Origin: an uncultured bacterium
Lineage (GTDB): Bacteria > Desulfobacterota > Desulfovibrionia > Desulfovibrionales > Desulfovibrionaceae
NCBI GenBank assembly: GCA_905214305.1
Contig: CAJMLK010000007.1
Coordinates: 12,786-76,785, forward strand
Length of the DNA stretch: 64,000 nt
Reading direction: 5' to 3'
This document shows positions 53,424-62,620 of this stretch, in pieces (position 1 is the first letter of the stretch; each line of letters begins with the position of its first letter). The notes under the pieces are model-generated. The model made no database searches and was not told the DNA's origin. It saw only the letters and a program-made list of their open reading frames with translations. A program made the position numbers and the translations under genes.

Positions 53424-56400
53424 ATGAACAAGACGATAAAATCACTGAAAGAGTACTTCACTGCTCACTTGCAGCATGAATGGATAAAATATCTGATCTC
53501 TGTTGTGCTGACATGCCTGTCCATTTTGATCGTCTATATTTTCAATATTCCCAACCCAATGATTATCCTGATGATCCCCATCGTGTACGCCACATATTCC
53601 AGTGGCTACCTTGGGGGCGCCCTTGGCGGCTGCGTGGCGTTTGCCTACAGCGCCCATTTTTTTCTGGTAAAAACCAATGATCCGGCCGGTGGGTACAAGT
53701 CCGTTACCATTTCCCTTGCCATTTTCGCCATTGTTCTTCTCATGGGAAAGCTCAAGGCCAGAGAAGAAAAAAACATTCTGGCGCTCAAGCGCTACGGCGA
53801 TGCGCTGGTTCACATGGCAACCACCGACAAGCTGACGGGCGCCTCAAACCGCCACGATTTTTTCAAAAAAGGCGCAGCCCTGCATGAGCACAGCAAAAAG
53901 TTCAACATGCCCGTCTCTGTGCTCTTTATAGACATCGACCATTTCAAACAGGTCAATGACCTCTACGGCCACGCCTTTGGTGATGCGGTACTGGAGCGCA
54001 TTGCTGACGCCATCAAGCGCTGCCTGCGCGGCAGCGACATCAACTGCCGTTACGGCGGCGAAGAGTTCGTGGTTCTGCTGGCCCATGCGGACAGTGCGGC
54101 AGCGCATCTTGTGGCGCACCGCATCATGAACATGGTGCACCGCATCCGCTTTTCCGAGCATCCCGGTCTGCGCCTTTCGGTCAGCATCGGCCTGTCCAGC
54201 ATGCAGCCCACAGCCCCCCGAAGCCTTGAGCACCTTATCCGCAGCGCGGACAGTGCCATGTATCAGGCCAAGCAGGACGGCCGCAGCCGTGTGGTTGCCG
54301 AACACCCAGAGCCGTATACGGACAGCCCGAGAGAAATCCCGCTGGCGCTTCTGCAGACCTCAGGCCAGACCTGCCCGGCGGAGCGGGACACCTTCCCCGA
54401 CATATCGGAAGAAGACAGGGCTCTGATGCAGGATACGCTGCTGAGCACCCTCGAACAGATGCTGGAACTGGTTTATGTGGTGGATGTAACCACCTATGAG
54501 CTGTTGTACATCAATACCTCCGCGCGAGAAAAATACGGCATCAGCAATTCGCGCGGGGCCAAGTGCTACCAGTTGCTGCAAGGTCTGGATGCCCCATGTT
54601 CTTTCTGTCTTAATGACCGGCTCACGTTCGACAGCGTGTATTCCTGGGAATTTACCAACAAGATGCTGGGGCGGCACTTCATTCTGCGTGACAGGCTTGT
54701 GAACTGGAACGGCAGAAAAGCGCGCATGCAGATCGCCACCGACATCACCGAGCGCGAAGTGGAGCGTCATGCCCTGCAGCATGCTCTTGAAGGCGAAAAA
54801 GTTAACAGAGACTGCATCGCCCTGCTCTACAATGCCAAAACACTGGCAGAAGCGCTTGAAGACCTGCTGGAGCGCGTTGGCAAGCACTTTGGCGCTGACC
54901 GTGCCTGCTTTTTCCAGCTTACCGGCGATACTTTTCTGCTCAAAAGCGAATGGCGTGCCGCCCATCTTGCCGAAGAGCGGTATCAGACGCTGGACATGGC
55001 CCGCTTTCACCAATGGCGCATATCAGCAAAAACAAGCGAGTATCTGGTCATTAAAAATATGGCGGAACAGGCAGAGCAGCAGCCGGAAGCTTACGGAAAT
55101 CTTTATGCCGAGGGCATTCGCAATCTGGTGATCATGCCACTGGAGCATAACGGCGTTTTGCTGGGCTTCTGGGGCATGGAAAACGCTTCACCCGAAAAGA
55201 TTCGCGAGATCGCGCCCCTGCTGCTTTCGTTGCGCTACTTCCTGCTCTCCACCATACGCCGCATCAAGTATGAAGAACTTCTGGTCAAACTGAGCTTTGA
55301 GGACAGCCTCACCGGCCTGCACAACCGAAATTCCTACCTGCAGGATATCGGCAATGCCAAAAACGCGCACCATGCGGGCATCGTCTACCTTTCCATCAAT
55401 GAGATGAAACGGATCAACGACATGTTCGGGCAGGCCCACGGCGACAGGCTGCTGACAGGCTGCGCGCACAGCATCAGGAAGGCGTTTCTGTCAGGCTCCG
55501 CCTACCGGGTGGGCGGGGACGAGTTTCTTGTCATATGCAAGGACCTGCCCCAGGAGGAATTTGAGCAGTGCGTGCGCCTGCTCAAGGCCCATTGTTCGGC
55601 CTTTCAGGACTGCCACGTTGCCATCGGCCATCAGTGGGTCGAGGCCACAAATGATCTGCAGGGGCTGGCCCATGCGGCGGAAAAACGCATGTATCAGGAC
55701 AAGAAAAACCATTATCGCAAAAATCTGCCCAGCGACCGTTACCGCCATTACAACGACGATGTCTTTTGCCAGACGCAACCGGGCATGCTGGAAAAAAGCC
55801 TGCAGGACGGCGCTTTTACCGTCTACCTCCAGCCCATAGTGTCAACTGCCGACCGCAAGGTAAACGGCTCCGAAGCTCTGGTACGCTACCTGCAGGAAGA
55901 CGGCACAGTGGCGCCCCCAGCCCAGTTTCTGCCTGTACTCGAAGATGCAAAGCTCATTGGCATGCTTGATTTTCATGTTTTTGACTGCATCTGCGCCGTG
56001 CTTTCCCGCTGGTTTGCCGAGGGCAGGCAGGCCATCCCCATATCAGTGAATTTTTCACGCTACACCCTTGCGGAACAGGGCTTTATCACGCGCCTGCTGA
56101 CGGTTTTCAACCGCTATGGCATTGAAAAAAAATGGGTGATCATCGAGGTGACAGAAAGCGTTAAAGGCGTGGAAGGCATGAACCTGCTGGCCCTGATCGA
56201 CGATATCCGCGAGCTGGGCTTTGCCGTTGCCATTGACGACTTCGGGGTAGACTTTGCCAACCTGTCGCTCTTTTCTCTGGCAAACTTTGATGAGCTCAAG
56301 GTGGACAAGGCTCTGGTGGACAGCATCACCACCAACCAGAAAACCCAGATGGTCATCGAGGCCATTGTGGACATGTGCCGCAGAATGGACATCCGCGTGG

Positions 56401-56534
56401 TGGCCGAAGGCGTGGAAACAGAAGAACAGTTTGCCATTCTCAGGCAAAAAGGCTGCGAGCAGGTTCAGGGCTATCTGTTCAGCAAGCCTCTGCCCCTGAC
56501 TGTCTTTGAAGAAAACTATCTGCCTTTGCCATGA
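53424..56534 (+). CDS. Membrane GGDEF-PAS-GAF-GGDEF-EAL signalling protein
   Basis: This 1036-residue protein makes or breaks cyclic-di-GMP. Order: four or so TM segments (about 20-115); first GGDEF domain (about 130-290) with GGEEF at 211-215, so probably active; PAS (about 340-445) with a CYQLLQGLDAPCSFC cysteine motif; GAF (about 450-620); second GGDEF domain with GGDEF at 697-701; and EAL (about 775-1035) with EAL at 817-819, DDFG at 938-941 and VAEGVETEEQ. The EAL ligands seem complete, so it may be a dual-function enzyme. Confidence 0.94.
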   Translation: MNKTIKSLKEYFTAHLQHEWIKYLISVVLTCLSILIVYIFNIPNPMIILMIPIVYATYSSGYLGGALGGCVAFAYSAHFFLVKTNDPAGGYKSVTISLAIFAIVLLMGKLKAREEKNILALKRYGDALVHMATTDKLTGASNRHDFFKKGAALHEHSKKFNMPVSVLFIDIDHFKQVNDLYGHAFGDAVLERIADAIKRCLRGSDINCRYGGEEFVVLLAHADSAAAHLVAHRIMNMVHRIRFSEHPGLRLSVSIGLSSMQPTAPRSLEHLIRSADSAMYQAKQDGRSRVVAEHPEPYTDSPREIPLALLQTSGQTCPAERDTFPDISEEDRALMQDTLLSTLEQMLELVYVVDVTTYELLYINTSAREKYGISNSRGAKCYQLLQGLDAPCSFCLNDRLTFDSVYSWEFTNKMLGRHFILRDRLVNWNGRKARMQIATDITEREVERHALQHALEGEKVNRDCIALLYNAKTLAEALEDLLERVGKHFGADRACFFQLTGDTFLLKSEWRAAHLAEERYQTLDMARFHQWRISAKTSEYLVIKNMAEQAEQQPEAYGNLYAEGIRNLVIMPLEHNGVLLGFWGMENASPEKIREIAPLLLSLRYFLLSTIRRIKYEELLVKLSFEDSLTGLHNRNSYLQDIGNAKNAHHAGIVYLSINEMKRINDMFGQAHGDRLLTGCAHSIRKAFLSGSAYRVGGDEFLVICKDLPQEEFEQCVRLLKAHCSAFQDCHVAIGHQWVEATNDLQGLAHAAEKRMYQDKKNHYRKNLPSDRYRHYNDDVFCQTQPGMLEKSLQDGAFTVYLQPIVSTADRKVNGSEALVRYLQEDGTVAPPAQFLPVLEDAKLIGMLDFHVFDCICAVLSRWFAEGRQAIPISVNFSRYTLAEQGFITRLLTVFNRYGIEKKWVIIEVTESVKGVEGMNLLALIDDIRELGFAVAIDDFGVDFANLSLFSLANFDELKVDKALVDSITTNQKTQMVIEAIVDMCRRMDIRVVAEGVETEEQFAILRQKGCEQVQGYLFSKPLPLTVFEENYLPLP

Positions 56535-56547
56535 CTTTCGCGGTCCA

Positions 56548-56840
56548 GAGCATTTTCGCTTTGCGAACATCCATTCGCAATGCTTTCAGAACGCCCGCCC
56601 GGCCTTCCCGGCGGGCGTCTGCTCCCGCAGCCGTCAGAGCAGCTCAACATGAACCTGCTCTGAACAAAAGCCCTTGCGGAACAGTCGCCAGAGCATCTTG
56701 ACTTTGAAAAAGTGCAAATGCTCCAACGCTGCATGAAAGTACGGCGCGCCACCAGGTGGTGTTCATCCAGCCGAAAATCGCATTTTTCGGCTGGATGAAC
56801 ACGTTGAAATGCTTCACATTTCAAAGCTGATCAGCTCTAG
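56548..56840. repeat. Dispersed repeats, two joined copies (A then B variant)
   Basis: Copy 1 (56548-56661) starts AGAGCATTTTCGCTTTGCGA and includes GGCGGGCGTCTGCTCCCGCA; copy 2 (56690-56840) has a 16-bp hairpin from TTCATCCAGCCGAAAA and a CGTTGAAATGCTTCACATTT arm, ending AGCTCTAG. The last CTAG contains the complement of the ilvA stop. Confidence 0.78.
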
Positions 56841-58372
56841 TCGTGCCAGCCCAGAAACATCCGGTAGGCGGCATTGTCCGTTTCCTCCACATGCGGGTAG
56901 CCCATGACTTCAACCCGCTGCAGAAAATCTTCAAAAACCTCGCGCTTTTCTTCCGGAACTTCAAAGCCCACCAGCACACGGCCGAAATCCGCGCCATGAT
57001 AGCGGTACTGAAACAGGCTGATGCTGAAGTCCACGCGCATGGCGTCCATAAAGTCCAGCAGCGCCCCCGGCCGTTCGGGAAACGTAAAGCGCAGCAGCCG
57101 CTCATGCAGCACCTGAGGCGCATTGCCGCCCACAAGATGACGCAGGTGCACCTTGGCAAACTCGTTATCTGTCAGATCAACAGCCCCAAAGCCCTTGCCG
57201 TGCAGCTCGGCCAGCACTTCGGCCACGTCTTCACGCCCGCTGATCTTTATGCCCACCAGCACGCGCGCCTTCACGGGATCAGAAAAGCGGGTGCACAGCT
57301 CCGTGATGTTGCGGCTGCCGAAAGAGGCGCACAGGGCGCGAAAACTGCCCACGGCTTCCGGAATGGTCACTGCCAGCAATGCCTCACGGTGTGCGCCGAT
57401 TTCAGACCTGTCCACCACATGGCTCAGACGGTCAAAGTTCATGTTGGCGCCGCTGACCACTGCCACCAGAGTGGCATCGCGCTGGCCGCTGGCTGCGGCA
57501 TAGGCGCGCAGGCCCGCCAGAGCCAAGGCCCCGGCGGGTTCGGCAACCAGACGCGTGTCTTCAAAAATATCCTTGATGGCCCCGCAGATAGCGTCTGTTT
57601 CCACCACAATGATGTCGTCCAGCAGGTCGCGGCACAGGGCAAAGGTGTGTTCGCCCACCAGCTTCACGGCAACACCGTCGGCAAAAAGTCCCACATCATG
57701 CAGTTCCACGCGCTTTCCGGCCATGACCGAACGACGCATGGCATCGGAATCCACAGGTTCAACGCCGATGACCCGGATTTCAGGCCGCAGGGCCTTGATA
57801 TAGGCCGCAACGCCCGCCGCCATGCCGCCGCCGCCGATGGGCACAAAAACAGCGTGTATGTCGCCGGGATGCTGCCGCAGGATTTCCATGGCAATGGTTC
57901 CCTGCCCGGCAATGACATCAGGATCGTCAAAGGGCGGAATATAAATGCAGCCGCTTTCCTGAATTAGCTTGAGCGTATGCTGCCATGCATCACTGAAAGA
58001 TTCGCCTGAAAGCACCACCTGCCCGCCCAGACGGCGCACAGCCTCCACCTTGATGGCGGGTGTCGTCACAGGCATGACAATGGTGGCCTCGCAGCCGAGC
58101 TTGCGCGCCGCCAGAGCCACGCCCTGGGCATGGTTGCCCGCCGAAGCGGCAATAACGCCGCGCCGCAGGTCTTCCGGCGACAGACGGGCCATCTTGTTGT
58201 ACGCGCCACGCAGCTTGAAGGAAAAAACAGGCTGATAGTCCTCCCGCTTGAGCAGAATTCTGTTGCCGAGGCGGCGCGAAAGCGTCTTGGCCTCTTCGAG
58301 AGGAGTCTCCACCGCCACGTCATAAACGCGGCTCAACAAAATGCGGTTCAGGTATTCGCTGTGCTTGTGCAT
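56837..58372 (-). CDS. ilvA: Threonine ammonia-lyase (biosynthetic)
   Basis: IlvA deaminates threonine to 2-oxobutanoate, the first step to isoleucine. The 511-residue protein has the PLP lysine in SFKLRGAYNK (K53), the glycine loop PIGGGGMAAGVAA and, in the last 180 residues, two ACT-like regulatory domains, so isoleucine feedback is expected. AAGGA precedes the ATG. Its TAG stop lies in a dispersed repeat end. Confidence 0.97.
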   Translation of the reverse strand: MHKHSEYLNRILLSRVYDVAVETPLEEAKTLSRRLGNRILLKREDYQPVFSFKLRGAYNKMARLSPEDLRRGVIAASAGNHAQGVALAARKLGCEATIVMPVTTPAIKVEAVRRLGGQVVLSGESFSDAWQHTLKLIQESGCIYIPPFDDPDVIAGQGTIAMEILRQHPGDIHAVFVPIGGGGMAAGVAAYIKALRPEIRVIGVEPVDSDAMRRSVMAGKRVELHDVGLFADGVAVKLVGEHTFALCRDLLDDIIVVETDAICGAIKDIFEDTRLVAEPAGALALAGLRAYAAASGQRDATLVAVVSGANMNFDRLSHVVDRSEIGAHREALLAVTIPEAVGSFRALCASFGSRNITELCTRFSDPVKARVLVGIKISGREDVAEVLAELHGKGFGAVDLTDNEFAKVHLRHLVGGNAPQVLHERLLRFTFPERPGALLDFMDAMRVDFSISLFQYRYHGADFGRVLVGFEVPEEKREVFEDFLQRVEVMGYPHVEETDNAAYRMFLGWHD

Positions 58373-58574
58373 GCATGTGTCCTTACGGCTGCAGAAATGA
58401 CACGGCTGCCCGCAGCCGTGCAGAAAAACGCTTGTTCGTCAGCGCAGATTCTTATATACCCGGCGTCCGCTCACCTCAAGCCCCCAATAATAACGCCAGG
58501 CGCCGCGCAGGGCCATGCGCCCGTACGCCCTGTACAGCGGCGACCCATTAGGATAAGCTTCCGCCGGAGAATAT

Positions 58575-59273
58575 ATGCCGCCAGAATACCCGCAGCACGA
58601 AGACAAGGCCCTGAGCGCCTATCAGCCGCACATCACTGTGCGCGCCGCCGGGCGGCTGTGGCAGCTCAGCCGCGCCGCCGACCTTGAGCAGCTGTGGGAA
58701 GCCATGACTGCCGATTCCCACGACTTTGACGACGAGCGCCTGCCCTATTGGACGGAACTCTGGCCGTCAAGCGTGGCACTGGCCTCATGGCTGCATGAGC
58801 GCCGCCATGAGATCGAGGGGCAGAACTGCCTTGATCTGGGCTGCGGGCTGGGCCTCACGGCTCTGGTGGGCCAGTGGCTCGGCGCACGCGTGACGGCTGC
58901 GGATTATGAAGAAGTGGCCCTGCGCTTTGCCGCCCGCAACGCGGAGCTTAACGAAGTTTCCCAGGCGCTGTGGACAGTTATGGATTGGCGTTGTCCCGCG
59001 GTGCGGTCGGGCTGCATGCACCGCATCTGGGGTGGCGACATCATGTATGAAAAGCGCTTTGTAACACCGGTACTGCGCTTTCTGGGCCACGCCCTGTCTC
59101 CTGACGGCGCGGCGTGGGTGGCCGAGCCGGGGCGTTCGGTCTACGACACGTTCCTGCACGCCCTGCAAAGCGGCGGCTGGCACGGAAGGCGGGTGTACGC
59201 CCAAAAGGTGGAAGCCCTCTACGCCCAGCCCGTACCCGTTACCGTGCAGGTATGGGAAATTCGCCGCGCCTGA
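58575..59273 (+). CDS. Class I SAM-dependent methyltransferase
   Basis: The 232-residue protein has the SAM-binding NCLDLGCGLGLTALVGQWLG near 87-106 and a preceding PYWTELWPSSVALASWL segment, as in the lysine (calmodulin-like) or nicotinamide-type methyltransferase group. The substrate is unknown. It precedes nikR by 65 bases in the same direction, but with its own spacing. Confidence 0.88.
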   Translation: MPPEYPQHEDKALSAYQPHITVRAAGRLWQLSRAADLEQLWEAMTADSHDFDDERLPYWTELWPSSVALASWLHERRHEIEGQNCLDLGCGLGLTALVGQWLGARVTAADYEEVALRFAARNAELNEVSQALWTVMDWRCPAVRSGCMHRIWGGDIMYEKRFVTPVLRFLGHALSPDGAAWVAEPGRSVYDTFLHALQSGGWHGRRVYAQKVEALYAQPVPVTVQVWEIRRA

Positions 59274-59338
59274 CGCGGCCGCAACACAAACGAACAGCGC
59301 TCCGCCCTTGCAGGCGGGAAGCGCCGCAGGACACAGCT

Positions 59339-59755
59339 ATGGGAAATCTTGCACGCTTTGGCGTTTCACTGGATCAAGACCTGCTGGAACCCTTTGACGA
59401 ACTTTGCCGGCGCAAAAGCTATCCCAATCGTTCCGAAGCCATACGCGACCTTATCCGCAAGGCTCTGGTGGAAGAAAAGTGGAACAGCGATGCCCACGGC
59501 GCCGGCACGCTCACTCTGGTTTATGACCATCATAAAAACGATCTTTCGCGTCGGCTTGTGCAGATTCAGCACGACGATCATGACCTTATTGTCACCACCC
59601 TGCACGTGCACCTTGACCATTACAACTGTCTTGAAGTGCTCGTGCTCAAAGGCGAGCCCCGGCGCATGCGCGCTCTGGCCGACAAGCTGATCGCCTGCCG
59701 CGGTGTCAAGCACGGCACTTTTACCGGCACTACCACAGGAGAGGACCTGGCATAA
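59339..59755 (+). CDS. nikR: Nickel-responsive regulator NikR
   Basis: The 138-residue protein has the ribbon-helix-helix DNA-binding start (RFGVSLDQDLLEPFDELC) and an ACT-like C-terminal half. The nickel ligands H78, H89, H91 and C97 (QIQH and LHVHLDHYNC) match the E. coli H76, H87, H89 and C95 set. It represses nickel uptake when Ni is bound. AGGA lies before the ATG. Its TAA stop overlaps the folE2 ATG. Confidence 0.96.
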   Translation: MGNLARFGVSLDQDLLEPFDELCRRKSYPNRSEAIRDLIRKALVEEKWNSDAHGAGTLTLVYDHHKNDLSRRLVQIQHDDHDLIVTTLHVHLDHYNCLEVLVLKGEPRRMRALADKLIACRGVKHGTFTGTTTGEDLA

Positions 59756-60537
59756 TGGAAGATGTGCAAAGTCATGCCCCGCAGATTCCCCTGAACATCG
59801 ACCGCGTGGGTGTGCGAGAACTCCGCCTGCCCCTGCTCGTGCGCGACCGCACCAGAGGCACACAGCAGACAGTAGCCAGCGTAGACCTTGGCGTGGACCT
59901 GCCCTCTTCATTCAAGGGAACCCACATGAGCCGCTTTGTGGAAGCGCTGGAACAGTGGAATGACGAGATAAGCTATCAGTCGGTGCGCCGCCTGCTGCAG
60001 GATATCAGGCAGCGGCTGGAAGCCCGGCGGGCTTACGCACGTTTCTGCTTTCCCTACTTCATCAGCAAGGCGGCCCCGGCTTCGGGCAGCCCCGCGCTGG
60101 TCAGCTATCAGTGCCGCCTCACCGGTGAGCTTGACGATGCTGGGCAGCACTTTATTCTTGAAGTAGACGTGCCCGTCATGACGGTCTGCCCCTGCTCCAA
60201 GGCCATCAGCAATGAAGGGGCGCACAGCCAGCGGGCCATGGTACGCATGCGCCTGCGCATGAAAACATTTTCATGGCTGGAAGATTTCATCGACATCGCC
60301 GAAGCCTCGGGTTCATCAGCCGTCTATACGCTGCTCAAACGCGAAGACGAAAAATACGTCACCGAGCACGCCTTTGCCCATCCCGCATTTGTGGAAGACG
60401 TGGTGCGCAATGTGGCGCAGCGCCTGTCAGAACACGGCCAGGTGGAATGGTTCAGCGTTGAAGTGGAAAGTATGGAATCCATACACAACCACAATGCCTT
60501 TGCCCGCATTGAGCGGCACATGTGCGACAGGAGCTGA
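59755..60537 (+). CDS. folE2: GTP cyclohydrolase FolE2 (type IB)
   Basis: FolE2 makes dihydroneopterin triphosphate, the start of folate synthesis, with a metal-flexible active site. The 260-residue protein has VDLGVDLPSSFKGTHMSRFV, VMTVCPCSKAIS with the ligand Cys, and the late ESIHNHNAF. It overlaps nikR (TAATG). Pairing with a nickel regulator is unusual. Confidence 0.96.
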   Translation: MEDVQSHAPQIPLNIDRVGVRELRLPLLVRDRTRGTQQTVASVDLGVDLPSSFKGTHMSRFVEALEQWNDEISYQSVRRLLQDIRQRLEARRAYARFCFPYFISKAAPASGSPALVSYQCRLTGELDDAGQHFILEVDVPVMTVCPCSKAISNEGAHSQRAMVRMRLRMKTFSWLEDFIDIAEASGSSAVYTLLKREDEKYVTEHAFAHPAFVEDVVRNVAQRLSEHGQVEWFSVEVESMESIHNHNAFARIERHMCDRS

Positions 60538-60681
60538 AACCGAGCCTGCACGCCACGGCAAAAAAATTTTGCAATCGTTTGCCGGTTGTGCTAGTGCAGC
60601 GCTAAGGGTTGTTTTTACATGCGCGCCGCCCGCGCCAAAATTGTCACGGGCAGACACGCAAGACCGCCTCAGGATGCAGAT

Positions 60682-61101
60682 ATGAGCGGCATAAACACAA
60701 GCATGCAACTGGGCGCTTCAGCCATGAACACCCACTCTTGGGGCATGGCTGTTTCTGCGCACAATGTTGCCAATGTCAGCACCGCGGGCTTTGAGCCGCA
60801 ACGCGCCGTCTACGCCACCGGCCCGGCAGGCCAGGGGGTGCGCCTTGACGCCGTGCTGCAGGGCAACGGCCCGGCTGGTTCATCCGGCACGGGCGGCACG
60901 GGCGGCACGGGATTCAACGCCGCTCAGGCAGTTTATGACGTGACGGCGGGCCTGCCCCTTGAGGCCACAAATCCCAGCCGCACCAATCTGGCCCGTGAAA
61001 TGGTTTCCATGATTTCAACCCAGCATGCCTATACAGCCAATGCCGCCACTGTGCGCACCGGCGATGCCATGCTGGGAACCCTGCTGGATATCAAAGCCTG
61101 A
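60682..61101 (+). CDS. Flagellar basal-body rod-like protein (FlgC/FlgB type)
   Basis: The 139-residue protein has an N-terminal rod motif (AMNTHSWGMAVSAHNVANVS) and ends LAREMVSMISTQHAYTANAA, as in rod/hook proteins that polymerise in the flagellar axis. A Gly/Thr-rich stretch (GTGGTGGTG) sits mid-protein. No other flagellar gene is near. AGGA lies 8 bases before the ATG at 60682. Confidence 0.85.
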   Translation: MSGINTSMQLGASAMNTHSWGMAVSAHNVANVSTAGFEPQRAVYATGPAGQGVRLDAVLQGNGPAGSSGTGGTGGTGFNAAQAVYDVTAGLPLEATNPSRTNLAREMVSMISTQHAYTANAATVRTGDAMLGTLLDIKA

Positions 61102-61240
61102 ACTGCAGGCCCGTACGCCCGGCCATCACGGCCGGAACAGACAACCGGGGCCGGAAGCCCGAAAGATTACTCCGGGCATGCCCCGTTTTTCCGACTGACC
61201 TGCCGCCGCCCACGGGCCGGCATAACATTGTGGAGCGCTG

Positions 61241-62242
61241 ATGGGAAAATGTCTGAAACTGTGCGCGTTAATGATGGGCTGCGTGTTGGCCTTCGGTTGC
61301 GCCGCCAAGAAGGGGTCACAGGAAGACAGCATCGACAGCCTGCGCGCCGAGCGTTTCCGACGCTCCTATGAAGCAGCTTTTGATTCCAACCAGCAAGAGG
61401 CCAGTCAGCAGATCCTGCGCAAGGCCAGATCAGCCATCGGAACCCCATATGTGCGCGGCGGAACTACCCCGGACGGTTTTGACTGTTCGGGTTTTGTCTG
61501 CTGGACGTATAAAAGCGTCGGCGTGCAGTTGCCGCGCACCGCGCGGGAACAGTCTGTCATCGGGCAGCGCATCACAAGGGTCGAAGACATGCGCGCCGGA
61601 GACATCGTGGCTTTTCGCCACCCCCGGCGGGGTTACCACACGGGCATTTACGTGGGCGACGGCAAGTTTATCCACAGCCCGCGCAAGCGCACCAGAGTGC
61701 GCATCAACTCTCTGGACGACCCCTATTTTCGCAACACGTTTCTGAGCGCGCGCCGCGTCAAGGTTGAAGGCGGCGAAACGCTGACGGCTCAGGCCGAAAG
61801 CCGCCTCACCGACTTTACCGAAGAAAAGTTTGTGCGCGAACTGGCCCGAGACAAGAAAAAATCGGCGAAAAGCCGCAGCAGCGCCGCCACGCGTGACTCC
61901 AAAAACACAAATACGCGCGAGAAAAAGCGGGATACGGCCATACAGGTCGCCAGCAACGACAAAAAGAACGCCTCTTCGGCCCGTACCGCTGAAAGCCGGA
62001 ACAGCAAAAACACCAGACAGGCCGCGCAATCCTCCAAAAGCTCGGCCAAGGGGCCTGACAAGGCGTCCGGCAAAAACTCTGGTGGCGCATCGGCAAAAAC
62101 ACAAAACAAGTCACAGGACAAGGCCGGGGCAACGGCCAAAAAGGCTGAAACAAAAAAGGCCGCGCCCGACAAAACCTCGGCAGCCAAATCTGACTCCGGG
62201 AACAAGAAGAATCAGGGCAAGGACAAAAAAAACAATTCCTGA
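61241..62242 (+). CDS. NlpC/P60 family lipoprotein endopeptidase with basic tail
   Basis: A lipoprotein signal (LAFGC, Cys near residue 20) anchors this 333-residue protein. The NlpC/P60 domain (about 55-180) has the catalytic Cys in DCSGFV, His in YHTGIYVG and a third His in FIHSP, for cleaving peptidoglycan stem peptides. The last 140 residues are Lys/Ser/Ala-rich and repetitive (KKSAKSRSSAA and KAGATAKKAETKK), perhaps to bind cell wall or nucleic acid polyanions. Confidence 0.92.
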   Translation: MGKCLKLCALMMGCVLAFGCAAKKGSQEDSIDSLRAERFRRSYEAAFDSNQQEASQQILRKARSAIGTPYVRGGTTPDGFDCSGFVCWTYKSVGVQLPRTAREQSVIGQRITRVEDMRAGDIVAFRHPRRGYHTGIYVGDGKFIHSPRKRTRVRINSLDDPYFRNTFLSARRVKVEGGETLTAQAESRLTDFTEEKFVRELARDKKKSAKSRSSAATRDSKNTNTREKKRDTAIQVASNDKKNASSARTAESRNSKNTRQAAQSSKSSAKGPDKASGKNSGGASAKTQNKSQDKAGATAKKAETKKAAPDKTSAAKSDSGNKKNQGKDKKNNS

Positions 62243-62424
62243 CCGGGCCGGAGCTGACGGCAGCAGCTTGAAACAGCCAGTGCATATCGAATTCTCGCGG
62301 CATCCGTGGGCAGACTCATGGCACGGCACAGATATGCTGCCCGCCACTGGCGGGAAAAGCATAAAAACAGCGGCGCACAGACGCGCGACACATGCCTTTG
62401 GCTGGCTCAAGCTGTTCACGGCTA

Positions 62425-62525
62425 AAACATTTTGTCCGCGCTGGCAGGGTTTCTCCTGAAAATCCGTACCACAAGGTGCGGGCAGGGTTTGCCTGCCTTT
62501 ACGCAGGCACTGCAAGGCAAACTTG
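62425..62525. repeat. Dispersed repeat, type C diverged copy
   Basis: It has GGCAGGGTTTCTCCTGAAAAT, the ACCACAAGGTGCGGGCAGGG block and a TTTGCCTGCC/GGCAGG hairpin, close to the blocks after deaD and selA. Nothing else is visible in 62243-62620. Confidence 0.6.
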
Positions 62526-62620
62526 CTTCAGGAATGGCTGCGGTTTGAGGCATCGACGGCTCCGGGGGCGGAGCACAGGGAGCCACAAGGCCCCCATTCT
62601 GGCGCAACTGCCGTAGCGCC

